From: Methylobacterium amylolyticum
GTDB lineage: Bacteria > Pseudomonadota > Alphaproteobacteria > Rhizobiales > Beijerinckiaceae
Assembly: GCF_030700245.1 (NCBI RefSeq)
Contig: NZ_JAUYZI010000037.1
Location: forward strand, 1-64,000
Reading direction: 5' to 3'
DNA length: 64,000 nucleotides
The notes beneath the pieces are model-generated. The model was not told the origin of the DNA. It saw nothing but the letters and a program-made list of their open reading frames with translations, and made no database searches. This document shows positions 63,783-64,000 of the stretch, in pieces. Position 1 is the first letter of the stretch, and each line of letters begins with the position of its first letter. A program made the translations under genes and the position numbers.

Positions 63783-64000
63783 ATGCGCGACACACGTCTG
63801 AGCCGCCGCACGCTTCTGGCCGGCGCCGCCGCGGTGCCGATCTTCGGCATCCTCACCCGCCGGGGCGAGGCCGCCGAGTTCACCTACAAGCTCGCCACCG
63901 GCCAGGATCCGACCCACCCGGTCAACATCCGGGCGCAGGAGGCGTGCGACCGCATCCGCGAGGCCTCGGGCGGCCGGCTCGAGATCAAGCTGTTCCCGGC
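63783..64000 (+). CDS. TRAP-transporter solute-binding protein, 5' part (runs off the window)
   Basis: First 72 codons. A Tat-type signal (LSRRTLLAGAAAVPIFGIL) then AEFTYKLATGQDPTHPVNIR and EACDRIREASGGRLEIKLFP, which is the start of a DctP-type solute-binding protein. It would bring the operon's substrate, probably an organic acid or sugar acid, into the periplasmic step. A GGGAGGTAA Shine-Dalgarno precedes the ATG. Confidence 0.88.
   Translation, partial: MRDTRLSRRTLLAGAAAVPIFGILTRRGEAAEFTYKLATGQDPTHPVNIRAQEACDRIREASGGRLEIKLFP

Noticed and set aside
1-64000. tRNA or rRNA genes
   Set aside because: No cloverleaf-like segment with a GTTCGAATC-type T-loop in a gap, and no rRNA-like stretch was seen.

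Overview
The window is about 64 kb of very GC-rich bacterial chromosome, densely packed with genes on both strands. Gene content points to an alphaproteobacterium of the order Hyphomicrobiales (Rhizobiales), most likely a Methylobacterium-type organism. This rests on HisZ next to HisG, the parB-parA-rsmG-mnmG cluster with exact parS sites, an lptE-holA pair, a MucR-type regulator, a TipF-like protein and the TIGR02301-type secreted protein. The genus is an inference; no rRNA is present to settle it.

Layout. 1-5.7 kb (minus): dxs (cut by the window edge), xseB, a tyrosine phosphatase, a DUF433 protein, an HD hydrolase, tag and ygfZ. 5.8-9.6 kb (minus): a TIGR02301-type protein, a Nudix hydrolase, an FG-GAP-like secreted protein, an SDR enzyme and a lone HigA-like antitoxin, with two large inverted repeats. 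9.9-12.1 kb: hisZ-hisG. 12.1-12.75 kb: only repeats. 12.75-17.7 kb: leuS, a wrecked DNA alkyltransferase gene, yggS, a lone Xre protein and an L,D-transpeptidase. 18-23 kb: a response regulator, a cyclic-nucleotide-binding protein, two PAP2 acid phosphatases and dapD. 23-28.4 kb: a TonB siderophore receptor behind a CRP-type palindrome, lptE, holA, an exported intradiol dioxygenase and a truncated antitoxin. 28.5-33.8 kb (minus): mnmG-rsmG-parA-parB with two perfect parS sites and a copper-chaperone-like gene. 33.9-42.6 kb: tipF-like, panC, an intact Phd/PemK-type toxin-antitoxin pair, a YbaK deacylase, a class A beta-lactamase, mnmE, a solute-binding protein and a GNAT. 42.6-51.3 kb: ftsK, a structured RNA candidate with an intrinsic terminator, mtnA, a GT-B protein, a spermidine-synthase-like protein, csp and a Baeyer-Villiger monooxygenase. 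51.5-59.1 kb: mucR, a string of small unknown proteins, NDH-2, a receiver protein, a patatin and a LysR regulator. 59.1-59.8 kb: a toxin-antitoxin locus whose brnT toxin is frameshifted. 60-64 kb: a catabolic operon (SDR, two-subunit transketolase, beta-hydroxyacid dehydrogenase, TRAP solute-binding protein) that continues past the window.

How it works together. The core is housekeeping: chromosome segregation (ParABS, FtsK), tRNA modification (MnmE/MnmG, YgfZ, TrmE-type GTPase), isoprenoid, histidine, lysine and pantothenate synthesis, and methionine salvage. Accessory material is scattered between these genes: toxin-antitoxin remnants, several families of short inverted-repeat elements, and pseudogenes. 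The most interesting accessory items are the two-subunit transketolase operon at the right end, the structured RNA before mtnA, and a roughly 150-170 bp fold-back repeat present in six copies, three of which lie against orphan or truncated antitoxin genes.
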